Positions 1-6,025 of a DNA stretch of 10,000 nucleotides are shown here, in pieces. The notes below the pieces were generated by a model, which searched no databases, was not told the DNA's origin, and was given only the letters and a program-made list of their open reading frames with translations. Position 1 is the stretch's first letter. Every line of letters starts with the position of its first letter. The translations under genes were made by a program, and so were the position numbers. The DNA comes from Magnetospirillum sp. (GTDB lineage: Bacteria; Pseudomonadota; Alphaproteobacteria; Rhodospirillales; Magnetospirillaceae): the NCBI GenBank assembly GCA_020217035.1, contig JAIWOG010000176.1, positions 1 to 10,000 on the forward strand, in the 5' to 3' direction.

Positions 1-80
1 GTTAGGCGGTCTTTTTTCTTTGCCGCTTATTAACAATGTGTCTTCTATCCTGGTGGCCGGAAAGTGTTCATGGGGTGGTC

Positions 81-851
81 ATGGCTTCGCGTGGGCCGAA
101 TTTGTTGCGACGCAGCACCAATCATGTGCTGGATGCCCTGCTGAAGGCGGCCGAGGGCGCCTGGAAAGGGCATCCCAAGGAATTGGCGGCCTTGCGCGAC
201 ATCATCATGGCGTTGGAAGGTTCCAGCCAGTTCGACGACTATTACCGCCGCGCTTATCGCGAATTGCTGGACGTGGTCGAGCAAGAAAAGTTGGAACAGC
301 GGCGCACCAACGCCTTCGGACGCCTGATGGTGCACGATCTGGGGCCGTTGTTCGAGGACGGCACCCTGGACCGCTCGATCCTGCCCAACATCTTTTCCTT
401 CTTCCACCTGGTCCTGGGCGATGATGCCGGCTTTTACGGCGAGCAATGCCTGAAGCTGGTGGGGGAATTGAAGGCTGAACTGGGCGAGGATTTCACCTGG
501 GACGCCTATTACCAAAGCCGCGAGGCCAAGCTGATCCTGTGGCGGACCCTGACCCGCATCGCCGGTTCGTTCAAGCGCTGGGACGTGCGCAAGGACTGGT
601 TCATGAAGCTGATGCAGTACACGCCGACCACCGTCAGCCTGGGGTCCAATTCCTTCGTCACCCGCGAAATCGACCATGACGAGCCGCACGTTTTCAACAA
701 CCACCATTTCTGCGCCTTCTTCCAGGCGCTGTTCAGTCCGCTGACCACCATGAGCAAGGCGGACGAAGACGTCTTCAAGCGGGAATTCGGCACCGACCCG
801 CACCACCTGATCGGCCCGTTCCTGGTGCATCTGGCGGCGTGCGAGATTTGA
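81..851 (+). CDS. Hypothetical protein, family not recognised
   Basis: I do not recognise this 256-residue protein and assign no function. It looks soluble: there is no signal peptide and no membrane-length hydrophobic run. It is probably mostly helical, with charged amphipathic stretches such as residues 14-75, and is rich in aromatic residues. The most distinctive part is residues 195-217, which hold an acidic/histidine stretch (REIDHDEPHVFNNHH) followed by FCAFFQALF. A second aromatic cluster lies at 138-180 (FTWDAYY, then RKDWFMKLMQY). I chose the ATG at 81 because a G-rich stretch lies just before it. An in-frame ATG at 36 would add 15 residues but has no Shine-Dalgarno sequence. The gene stands alone on the plus strand and ends just before a hairpin terminator shared with the convergent gene. 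The long frame itself and the terminator placement make it a credible gene. Its role is unknown. Confidence 0.8.
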   Translation: MASRGPNLLRRSTNHVLDALLKAAEGAWKGHPKELAALRDIIMALEGSSQFDDYYRRAYRELLDVVEQEKLEQRRTNAFGRLMVHDLGPLFEDGTLDRSILPNIFSFFHLVLGDDAGFYGEQCLKLVGELKAELGEDFTWDAYYQSREAKLILWRTLTRIAGSFKRWDVRKDWFMKLMQYTPTTVSLGSNSFVTREIDHDEPHVFNNHHFCAFFQALFSPLTTMSKADEDVFKREFGTDPHHLIGPFLVHLAACEI

Positions 852-856
852 ATTGT

Positions 857-880
857 AAAAGGGGCCTTTCGGCCCCTTTC
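857..880. terminator. Bidirectional Rho-independent terminator
   Basis: A nine-to-ten base stem (AAAGGGGCC paired with GGCCCCTTT) closes a four-base loop. The loop reads TTTC on the plus strand and GAAA on the minus strand. Read on the minus strand, the stem runs into TTTTA, a proper U-tract, so it serves the YccF-type gene. On the plus strand it follows the stop codon at 849-851 by about five bases and serves the hypothetical gene. Convergent genes on both sides fit a shared terminator. Confidence 0.85.
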
Positions 881-884
881 CCGT

Positions 885-1340
885 TCAGCGCGAGGCCAAT
901 TGTGCCTGCGCCGCCTGGCGGCGGATTTCGGTGGCCACATCGACGCTGACGCAGACCTTGCCAACCGGGTTGAACATGGTCCCCACCGTCTTGGCCAGGA
1001 CGGCGGCGACGGGGATGCCGATGATGGTCAGGAACAGCAAGACCACCTGGATGATGGTGGCGACAGCCAACAGCAGACCCAGCGGCAACCACAGAATCAT
1101 GATCACGGTGGAATAGGTCTTCCACGCCGGATTGGTTTCCTTGTTGGGCATTGCCTCGCTGCTGGCAATCATTTCATGGCCGAACGGGGCCAGGAAGAAC
1201 TTGCCCAATTGCATCAGCCCCAAACCGATGGGGGCCGCCACCACGGTCACGGTCAACAACAGACCGAGAACGTAGGTAAACAGTGCATTGAGGAAACCAA
1301 GAAACGGAATGTGCCACAAAATGTTGCCCAGGGCGCGCAT
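885..1340 (-). CDS. YccF-family inner membrane protein
   Basis: Small integral membrane protein of 151 residues resembling the YccF family (two copies of the inner-membrane component domain, DUF307). Copy one covers roughly residues 4-57: it starts LGNILW, then has a hydrophobic segment (about 11-43) and ends in LAPFGHEM. Copy two covers about 79-135: ILWLPLG, a hydrophobic segment (about 80-115) with TIIGIP, then NPVGKVCVSV. The C-terminal tail is rich in Ala, Gln and Arg. The layout and length match E. coli YccF (about 148 residues, also beginning MR). The molecular function of the family is not established. I chose the ATG at 1340 because AAGGTG lies about seven bases upstream of it. The ATG at 1346 would add two residues but sits directly against that Shine-Dalgarno sequence. 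The gene follows the pyrE terminator, so it probably has its own promoter in 1341-1428, although I see no convincing hexamers there. Confidence 0.85.
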   Translation of the reverse strand: MRALGNILWHIPFLGFLNALFTYVLGLLLTVTVVAAPIGLGLMQLGKFFLAPFGHEMIASSEAMPNKETNPAWKTYSTVIMILWLPLGLLLAVATIIQVVLLFLTIIGIPVAAVLAKTVGTMFNPVGKVCVSVDVATEIRRQAAQAQLASR

Positions 1341-1428
1341 GTTCATTCACCTTTGCCAATGATTGCGGCAGCGTAAATCAACTTTTTGGCGTGGGCAATC
1401 GGGCTTTGATGGCACCTTGAAGAAGATT

Positions 1429-1452
1429 AAGGGGGCCTTTCGGCCCCCTTTT
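1429..1452 (-). terminator. Rho-independent terminator of pyrE
   Basis: Perfect nine-base stem AAGGGGGCC/GGCCCCCTT with a GAAA loop (minus strand), starting within a few bases of the pyrE stop. The tail on the minus strand (AATCTTCTTC) is only moderately T-rich. The stem and loop are nearly the same sequence as the terminator at 857-880. Confidence 0.75.
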
Positions 1453-1455
1453 GCT

Positions 1456-2145
1456 TTACTCGGCGCGGCCACCGTGCATCTTGGACCATTGCACCGGGTC
1501 GTGCAGGAAGCTGCGCACCGCTTCCAGGGTCTTGCGGTCGAACAGGCCGTCCTGTTCGGCGACTTCGAGGACGTCCCACCAATTGCACAGGTAGGAAAGC
1601 TCGACGCCGGATTCGTTCAGCGACTTCAAGGCGCCGGGGAAGACGCCATAGAAGAACACCACGAAGGCGTGCTTGACCTCGGCGCCGGCGTCGCGCAGCG
1701 CGGTGCAGAAATTGACCTTGGAAGCGCCGTCTGACGCCAGGTCTTCCACCAGCACGACGCGGGCTCCGGTGGGGAACTCGCCTTCGATCTGGGCGTTGCG
1801 GCCAAAGCCCTTGGGCTTCTTGCGCACGTACAGCATGGGCACCATCAGGCGGTCGGAAATCCACGCCGCATAGGGGATGCCGGCGGTTTCGCCGCCAGCG
1901 ACGGCGTCGAAGCTTTCATAGCCCACTTCGCGCAGGATGGCGTTGGACGCCAGTTCGCAGATCTTCTGGCGGGCACGCGGGAAGCTGATGACCTTGCGGC
2001 AATCCACGTAGACCGGGCTGGCCCAGCCGGAAGTCAGGGTATAGGGCTCTTCCGGGCGGAAGTTGACGGCCTTGATCTCAAGCAGGATGCGGGCGGTGGT
2101 CAGCGCCGCCTTCTTCTGTTCGGGCGTGCGGGAAGCGGTTTGCAT
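1456..2145 (-). CDS. pyrE: Orotate phosphoribosyltransferase
   Basis: Converts orotate and PRPP to orotidine 5'-phosphate plus pyrophosphate, the fifth step of de novo pyrimidine synthesis, in the cytoplasm. The product is 229 residues. The type I phosphoribosyltransferase PRPP motif is at about 129-144 ([12 protein letters not shown]). The acidic pair is ED instead of the DD of E. coli PyrE, which I recall as usual in alphaproteobacterial PyrE. The mobile-loop lysine segment [10 protein letters not shown] lies at 106-115, the substrate-side segment [14 protein letters not shown] at 35-48, and GGETAGIP at 84-91. The ATG at 2145 is chosen because AAAGG sits about nine bases upstream and the family's N-terminus begins here. 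The frame stays open for about 110 codons further upstream, but that part overlaps the divergent crotonase gene and has no family-like sequence. It appears to be a single-gene unit with its own promoter and terminator. Confidence 0.96.
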   Translation of the reverse strand: MQTASRTPEQKKAALTTARILLEIKAVNFRPEEPYTLTSGWASPVYVDCRKVISFPRARQKICELASNAILREVGYESFDAVAGGETAGIPYAAWISDRLMVPMLYVRKKPKGFGRNAQIEGEFPTGARVVLVEDLASDGASKVNFCTALRDAGAEVKHAFVVFFYGVFPGALKSLNESGVELSYLCNWWDVLEVAEQDGLFDRKTLEAVRSFLHDPVQWSKMHGGRAE

Positions 2146-2181
2146 AAGTCGCGCCTTTCGACTGGGTTGTCGGCTTGGGGC

Positions 2182-2211
2182 TCTATAGGCCACAATCGGG
2201 GTTTCCTGCAA
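2182..2211 (-). promoter_or_regulatory. Candidate sigma-70 promoter of pyrE
   Basis: On the minus strand, TTGCAG (2206-2211) is followed after 18 bases by TATAGA (2182-2187). Each matches four of six consensus positions. This would give a leader of roughly 30 nt before the pyrE ATG. The site lies in the only gap (2146-2236) between pyrE and the divergent crotonase gene. I found no equally good pair for the plus-strand gene. Confidence 0.4.
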
Positions 2212-2236
2212 GACGGCAAACAACAAGGGAAGCGAA

Positions 2237-3016
2237 ATGTCCGAAGAGATCCTGGTCAGCCGTGAGGGCGCCATCGCCACTGTCACCATCAACCGGCCTG
2301 ACCGCATGAACGCCTTGAACCTGCCGGTGTGGCGGGGTTTGACTGCCGCGTTCCTGGAATTGTCCGCCGATCCGGATGTCCGCGCCATCGTGCTGCGCGG
2401 TTCGGGCACCAAGGCTTTCGCCCCTGGCGCCGACATCGAGGAGTTCGACACGCTCAGAGCCAACGCCCGGCAGGCCAAGGATTACGACGTCATCATGCGC
2501 GGGGCGCTGGACGCGGTGAAGAACTGTCCGCAGCCGGTGATCGCCATGATTTACGGCCCTTGCGTCGGCGGCGGGTTGGAACTGGCGTGCTGCTGCGACA
2601 TGCGTCTCGCCGCGCGGTCGGGCAAGTTCGGCGTGCCCATCAACAAGATCTCGGTGGTCATGGCTTACCCCGAGATCGCCATGATCCGCCAGATCGCCGG
2701 CCCGGCGGTGGCCGCTGAAATCCTGTTGGAAGCCCGCGTCTTCGACGCCGAGGAAGCCCTGGTCAAGGGCCTGGTGAACCGTGTCTATGACGACGAGGCG
2801 CTGGAAGGCGAGGTGATGGCGGCGGCCAAGCGCATGGCTCAAGGCGCCCCCCTGGTCAACCGCTGGCACAAGCGTTTCCTGAAGCGTCTGGCGGATGCCA
2901 CCCCCATCAGCGACGCTGAACTGGACGAATGCTACGTCTTCCTGGACACCGCCGATTACCGCGAAGGCCAAGCGGCGTTCAAGGAAAAGCGCAAGCCGGT
3001 CTTCACCGGGAAATGA
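2237..3016 (+). CDS. Enoyl-CoA hydratase/isomerase family protein (crotonase fold)
   Basis: A 259-residue crotonase-superfamily protein, a normal length, acting on an acyl-CoA thioester. The CoA/oxyanion-hole segments are both present: [11 protein letters not shown] (60-70) and [15 protein letters not shown] (107-121). Glu115 in GGGLE corresponds to the first catalytic glutamate (Glu144 of rat enoyl-CoA hydratase). The second catalytic glutamate (rat Glu164, in FGxPE) is not there: the aligned sequence is FGVPINK (131-137), with Ile at that place. The true reaction may therefore be isomerisation, hydrolysis or decarboxylation, not hydration, and the substrate cannot be read from sequence. The C-terminus ([14 protein letters not shown]) is typical of the family. 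The ATG at 2237 is well placed after AAGGGAAG. The gene heads a three-gene operon, and its stop overlaps the next start as ATGA. Confidence 0.92.
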   Translation: MSEEILVSREGAIATVTINRPDRMNALNLPVWRGLTAAFLELSADPDVRAIVLRGSGTKAFAPGADIEEFDTLRANARQAKDYDVIMRGALDAVKNCPQPVIAMIYGPCVGGGLELACCCDMRLAARSGKFGVPINKISVVMAYPEIAMIRQIAGPAVAAEILLEARVFDAEEALVKGLVNRVYDDEALEGEVMAAAKRMAQGAPLVNRWHKRFLKRLADATPISDAELDECYVFLDTADYREGQAAFKEKRKPVFTGK

Positions 3017-3978
3017 GCGATCCGGCCGCCATCTGGGTGCTGGCCGACGACCGCGCCGGCAATGTGGGCCAGTGCCTGGGGGTGGCCGAGGCGCTGGGGC
3101 GCCCCTTCGTGGTCAAGGACATCCGCTATGCCCCCCTGGCCCGGCTGCCCAATTTGGTGCGCGGCGCCGGACTGATGGGGGTGGCCCAGGAAAGCCGCGA
3201 CCAACTGGTCGCGCCCTGGCCGCGACTGGTCGTCGCCGCCGGCCGCCGCACCGCCCCGGTGGCGCGCTGGATCAAGCGGCAAAGTGGGGCGCGGCTGGTG
3301 CAGATCATGGACCCCGGTCCGGGCGGGCGGGCCGATTTCGACCTGCTGGCGGTGCCGCGCCATGATGGCGGCCTGCATGGTGCCAATGTCCTGGAGATGA
3401 CCGGGGCGCCGCATCGGGTGACGCCGGCCAAGCTGGCCGAGGCGGCGCGGGTGTGGCAGGACCGTTTCGCCCCTCTGCCGCGTCCCTGGGTCGGCTTGAT
3501 CGTCGGCGGCGACACCCGCAAGCGGCCGTTTTCCGCCGACATGGCCGCCGATCTGGGCCGTCGCGTCGCCGCCCTGGCGCAAGGCGGCTCGGTGCTGGTG
3601 ACCACCAGTCGCCGCACCAGTCCAGCGGCCGAGGCGGCTTTGTTCGCCGTCCTCCCCGAACCGCGCCTGATCCATTCCTGGGCGAAGGGCGGCGACAATC
3701 CCTATTTCGGTCTGCTGGCCTTGTGCGACGCCCTGGTGGTCACCGGCGATTCGGTCTCCATGGTCAGCGAATCTTGCGCCAGTTCGGCTCCGGTCTACAT
3801 CTACGCCCCCTTCGGCTGGGTGGTGGCCAAGCATGCCCATTTGCACGCCGATTTGTACGCCCGGGGCTACGCCAAACCATTGCCCGACAATGGCGGGTTG
3901 GAAAGCTGGGCGCATCCCCCCCTGAACGCCGCCCTGGACGTGGCGGCGGCCATCGAAAAGCTGTTGCCATGCGGGTGA
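3013..3978 (+). CDS. ELM1-family protein (mitochondrial fission ELM1-like, DUF1022)
   Basis: A 321-residue protein matching the bacterial branch of the ELM1 family (Pfam Mito_fiss_Elm1), the relatives of a plant protein needed for mitochondrial fission. Visible family features are the N-terminal DDRAGNVGQCLGVAEALG (12-29), AAGRRTAP (75-82), MDPG (99-102), the VPRHD turn (114-118), GLIVGGDTRK (161-170), VTTSRRTSP (196-204), NPYFGLL (229-235) and TGDSVSMVSE (244-253). The two-lobed layout and the last motif resemble GT-B glycosyltransferases, so a nucleotide-sugar role is often suspected, but no activity is established and I do not assign one. There is no signal peptide or membrane segment. The ATG at 3013 overlaps the upstream stop (ATGA), implying translational coupling, and the 3' end overlaps the protease start by 10 bp. 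Confidence 0.88.
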   Translation: MSDPAAIWVLADDRAGNVGQCLGVAEALGRPFVVKDIRYAPLARLPNLVRGAGLMGVAQESRDQLVAPWPRLVVAAGRRTAPVARWIKRQSGARLVQIMDPGPGGRADFDLLAVPRHDGGLHGANVLEMTGAPHRVTPAKLAEAARVWQDRFAPLPRPWVGLIVGGDTRKRPFSADMAADLGRRVAALAQGGSVLVTTSRRTSPAAEAALFAVLPEPRLIHSWAKGGDNPYFGLLALCDALVVTGDSVSMVSESCASSAPVYIYAPFGWVVAKHAHLHADLYARGYAKPLPDNGGLESWAHPPLNAALDVAAAIEKLLPCG

Positions 3979-4772
3979 TCCTGACCAGCCTTCTGGCCTT
4001 GTTGCCGTCGCTTGCGCTTGCCGCCAACCTGAACGGCATCAAGGGCGCCGACGACCGCGTCGAGGTGGCGGCCAACCAGTATCCGTGGAGCGCGGTGGGG
4101 CGCCTCAATAACGGCCAGGGCGGCCATTGCAGCGGCATCCTGGTGGGGCCGCGCCTGGCGGTCACCGCCGCCCACTGCCTGTGGAACAAAAAGACCCGGC
4201 GGCCCATGCCCGCCGCCTCGCTGCGCTTCGTCGCCGGCTACGACCGCGGGCAATATCTGGCCTTCACCACGGTGGAAAGCACCGTCATCGCGCCGGGTTG
4301 GCAATTCGACACGCCCTATTCGCCGCTTCTGGCGTCGCGCGACTGGGCCTTGCTGATCCTGGCCGAACCCTTGGGCGACAAGGTCGGCTGGGTGGGCTTG
4401 GGGGCGGCGCCCAATCCGGCCGACTGGCTGGTCACCGTCGGCTACGGCCAGGACAAGGCCCACATCCCCGCCGCCCATCTGGGCTGCCACGTGGCCGGAA
4501 GGCTGGAGAGTGGCGTTCTGACCCACGATTGCGACGCCGTGCATGGCGATTCCGGCGCCCCGGTGCTGGTGTGGAAGAACGGTGCCCCGACTCTGGCCGC
4601 CATCCATGTGGCGACCTTCGGTTTCGGCGGCGGCAAGTTCCTGGGCGGCGCCGTGGCGGTGGATGCCTTCGGTCTCGAAGCGCGGCGCCAGGGGGCGGCG
4701 GGGGACGGCAAGGCCGGCACGCTGTCGCAAAAGCTGGACGGGCCGGCGGCAGAACGGATCACCGGGCGCTGA
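3969..4772 (+). CDS. Exported trypsin-like serine protease (S1 family)
   Basis: A 267-residue chymotrypsin-fold serine endopeptidase with a clear Sec signal peptide: MRVILTSLLALLPSLALAA, with cleavage likely after residue 18 or 19. The complete triad is visible: His69 in VTAAHC, Asp125 in SRDWALLIL and Ser195 in HGDSGAPV. Cys54 and Cys70 form the classic histidine-loop disulfide, and Cys173 and Cys188 could form another. The active-site approach reads CDAVHGDSG, with Asp189 six residues before the serine. This arrangement also occurs in bacterial S1B-like enzymes, so cleavage specificity should not be assumed. There is no PDZ domain, so it is not a DegP/HtrA protein. Mature ends appear to be a short N-terminal segment (about 20-37) and a Gly/Ala/Lys-rich C-terminal tail of about 35 residues. 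The start overlaps the ELM1-family gene by 10 bp and has only a weak upstream GAAAAG. The likely location is the periplasm or outside the cell. Confidence 0.92.
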   Translation: MRVILTSLLALLPSLALAANLNGIKGADDRVEVAANQYPWSAVGRLNNGQGGHCSGILVGPRLAVTAAHCLWNKKTRRPMPAASLRFVAGYDRGQYLAFTTVESTVIAPGWQFDTPYSPLLASRDWALLILAEPLGDKVGWVGLGAAPNPADWLVTVGYGQDKAHIPAAHLGCHVAGRLESGVLTHDCDAVHGDSGAPVLVWKNGAPTLAAIHVATFGFGGGKFLGGAVAVDAFGLEARRQGAAGDGKAGTLSQKLDGPAAERITGR

Positions 4773-4779
4773 CCGGCCC

Positions 4780-5958
4780 TTATTTCGGCAGGTCGTTGTA
4801 GAAGTTTATGACCAGCGGCGCCCGCATCATGCGTTCCTTGTCGGTGCGGCCCATCATCTGGATCAACTGCTTGACGAACAGGCGGTCCACCTTTGGGAAG
4901 TCGAAGAAGGCGCGGATGGTCAGCAGGTCGCCGCCGCGATGCTCCAATTCGTCGATGAATTTCAGCAGGCCGTCGCGGAACGATCCCGGCCGGCCTTGGT
5001 CGTGGCGGTTCTTGGGCTGGAATTCCTGTTCGTACAGATGCGCCAGATGGTCCCAGGCATCGGCCAGCACGTCGCCGTCCAGACGCAGCAGACGTTGCAG
5101 CATGGGAATGTCGGTGGGATAAGGCGGTACATAGCCGTGTTTTTCGGCGTCTTCCCGAAACAGCGGCCAGGGGGTGTCGTCGTCTTTCCGGGGTTTGACC
5201 TTGCCGGCCTTGTCCTTGACCACGTGGCTGGGGTGGCAGGCCTGCCAGCGGGAATCCCAGTGATGCAGGATGGGGTTGTTGTCCTCGCCCGCCTGGATGA
5301 TGCCGATGATGCGCCCGGCGGCGCCGGCTTCCGTCCAGTTGCGGCTGCTGGCCAGTTCCTTCAGCCGTCGCGAGGCGCGCATTTGCGGCAAGATGGCGCC
5401 GCGCACCACGTGCAGGTAGCACGATCCGAAGGCGGGGGCGGCGTAGAAGGGCAGAGGAATGTGTGGCCGGGTGCCGGTGGCGGCCAGAACCGACAGGGTG
5501 CGCTTCAGGTGGCGCGAGATGCTGTCGTCGAACATGGTGCCGAAATCGCCGTAGATTTGCGGCTGTTGTTCGTCTTCCGAATCGGCCTGCAACTCGTCGA
5601 GGACCGCTTCGGTGGTGCCTTGGTCTTTGTGCGTGGCGCCGTTCAGGATGGGTTTGGCCAGGTCGAACAGCAGCCAGCGTTCCTTGTCCTGCTGATCATC
5701 GGGGCCGGGGGGCAGGAAGGGGTCGAAATGCTGTTCGCTGGCGGCGATCACCTGGGCGGGGTTGGTGCGTTCCAGCGCCTTGGACAAGATGACGTTGAAG
5801 ATCAGGTCCAACTGACGGGCGCTGGCCCATTTCAGGCTTTGCGGATCGGCCAGGGTCAGACGGCGCAGCATGACGATGCGGGTGACGTCCAGTTGCTGGG
5901 TCACCGCAACCAGATCCGCCACCTTGGATTCAAACGTGTCGCTTTTCGCCCCACTCAT
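4780..5958 (-). CDS. Hypothetical protein, tandem paralog A
   Basis: A 392-residue protein of a family I do not recognise, clearly homologous to the adjacent upstream gene at 6026-7300. There is no signal peptide or membrane segment, so it is probably cytoplasmic. Conserved blocks shared with the paralog are LRRLTLADPQSLKWAS (31-46), FDDSI (143-147), PQMRASR (191-197), NWTE (207-210), IIQAGEDNNPILHHWDSRW (220-238), PWPLFRED (263-270), the YEQEFQP/FRDGL region (309-331) and RTDKERMMRAP (371-381). The hand-aligned block of residues 141-240 shares 47 of 100 positions with the paralog. Residues 105-140 form an acidic, variable linker. The ATG at 5958 is preferred because MSGAKSDTFESKV aligns with the paralog's start. 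A TTG at 5976 and an ATG at 5970 are also possible, and none has a strong Shine-Dalgarno sequence. It is convergent with the protease gene, with only 7 bp between stops. Confidence 0.85.
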   Translation of the reverse strand: MSGAKSDTFESKVADLVAVTQQLDVTRIVMLRRLTLADPQSLKWASARQLDLIFNVILSKALERTNPAQVIAASEQHFDPFLPPGPDDQQDKERWLLFDLAKPILNGATHKDQGTTEAVLDELQADSEDEQQPQIYGDFGTMFDDSISRHLKRTLSVLAATGTRPHIPLPFYAAPAFGSCYLHVVRGAILPQMRASRRLKELASSRNWTEAGAAGRIIGIIQAGEDNNPILHHWDSRWQACHPSHVVKDKAGKVKPRKDDDTPWPLFREDAEKHGYVPPYPTDIPMLQRLLRLDGDVLADAWDHLAHLYEQEFQPKNRHDQGRPGSFRDGLLKFIDELEHRGGDLLTIRAFFDFPKVDRLFVKQLIQMMGRTDKERMMRAPLVINFYNDLPK

Positions 5959-5990
5959 GCTGCGCAACATCCCCAACCAAGCCCTAGGCT

Positions 5991-6016
5991 AAAAAAATAA
6001 CGCGGCCGGCCCGGCA
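5991..6016 (-). terminator. Possible weak terminator between the paralogs
   Basis: Read on the minus strand, a GC-rich self-complementary stretch (GCCGGGCCGGCC) is followed by GCGTT and then ATTTTTTTA. The T-run is good, but the stem is short and has alternative pairings, so termination may be partial. The same AT-rich run could instead form part of a promoter for paralog A. It lies wholly inside the 67-bp gap between the two paralogs. Confidence 0.3.
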
Positions 6017-6025
6017 ACAAAAGAC

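Noticed and set aside
1..35. T-rich run at the window start as a terminator tail or promoter
   Set aside because: The sequence that would hold a stem or a -35 box lies outside or is poorly matched, so nothing can be supported.
45..830. A 261-codon minus-strand open frame opposite the first hypothetical gene
   Set aside because: I considered it as an alternative because the sense protein is unrecognised. However, the sense frame has a terminator just after its stop and a more natural amino acid composition, while the antisense frame is Gln/His/Val-rich with no good start context.
2184..2189. TATAGG as a plus-strand -10 box for the crotonase operon
   Set aside because: The only TTG-type -35 candidate (2167-2172) is about 11 bases away, too close for a sigma-70 promoter.
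2183..2971. A 262-codon minus-strand open frame opposite the crotonase gene, and the extended pyrE frame to 2478
   Set aside because: Both are antisense to a clear crotonase-family gene. PyrE family similarity begins at the ATG at 2145.
4543..6000. A 485-codon open frame on the plus strand running from the protease into the antisense of paralog A
   Set aside because: It overlaps the out-of-frame protease end and is antisense to a gene with a demonstrable paralog. The translation shows no recognisable domain.
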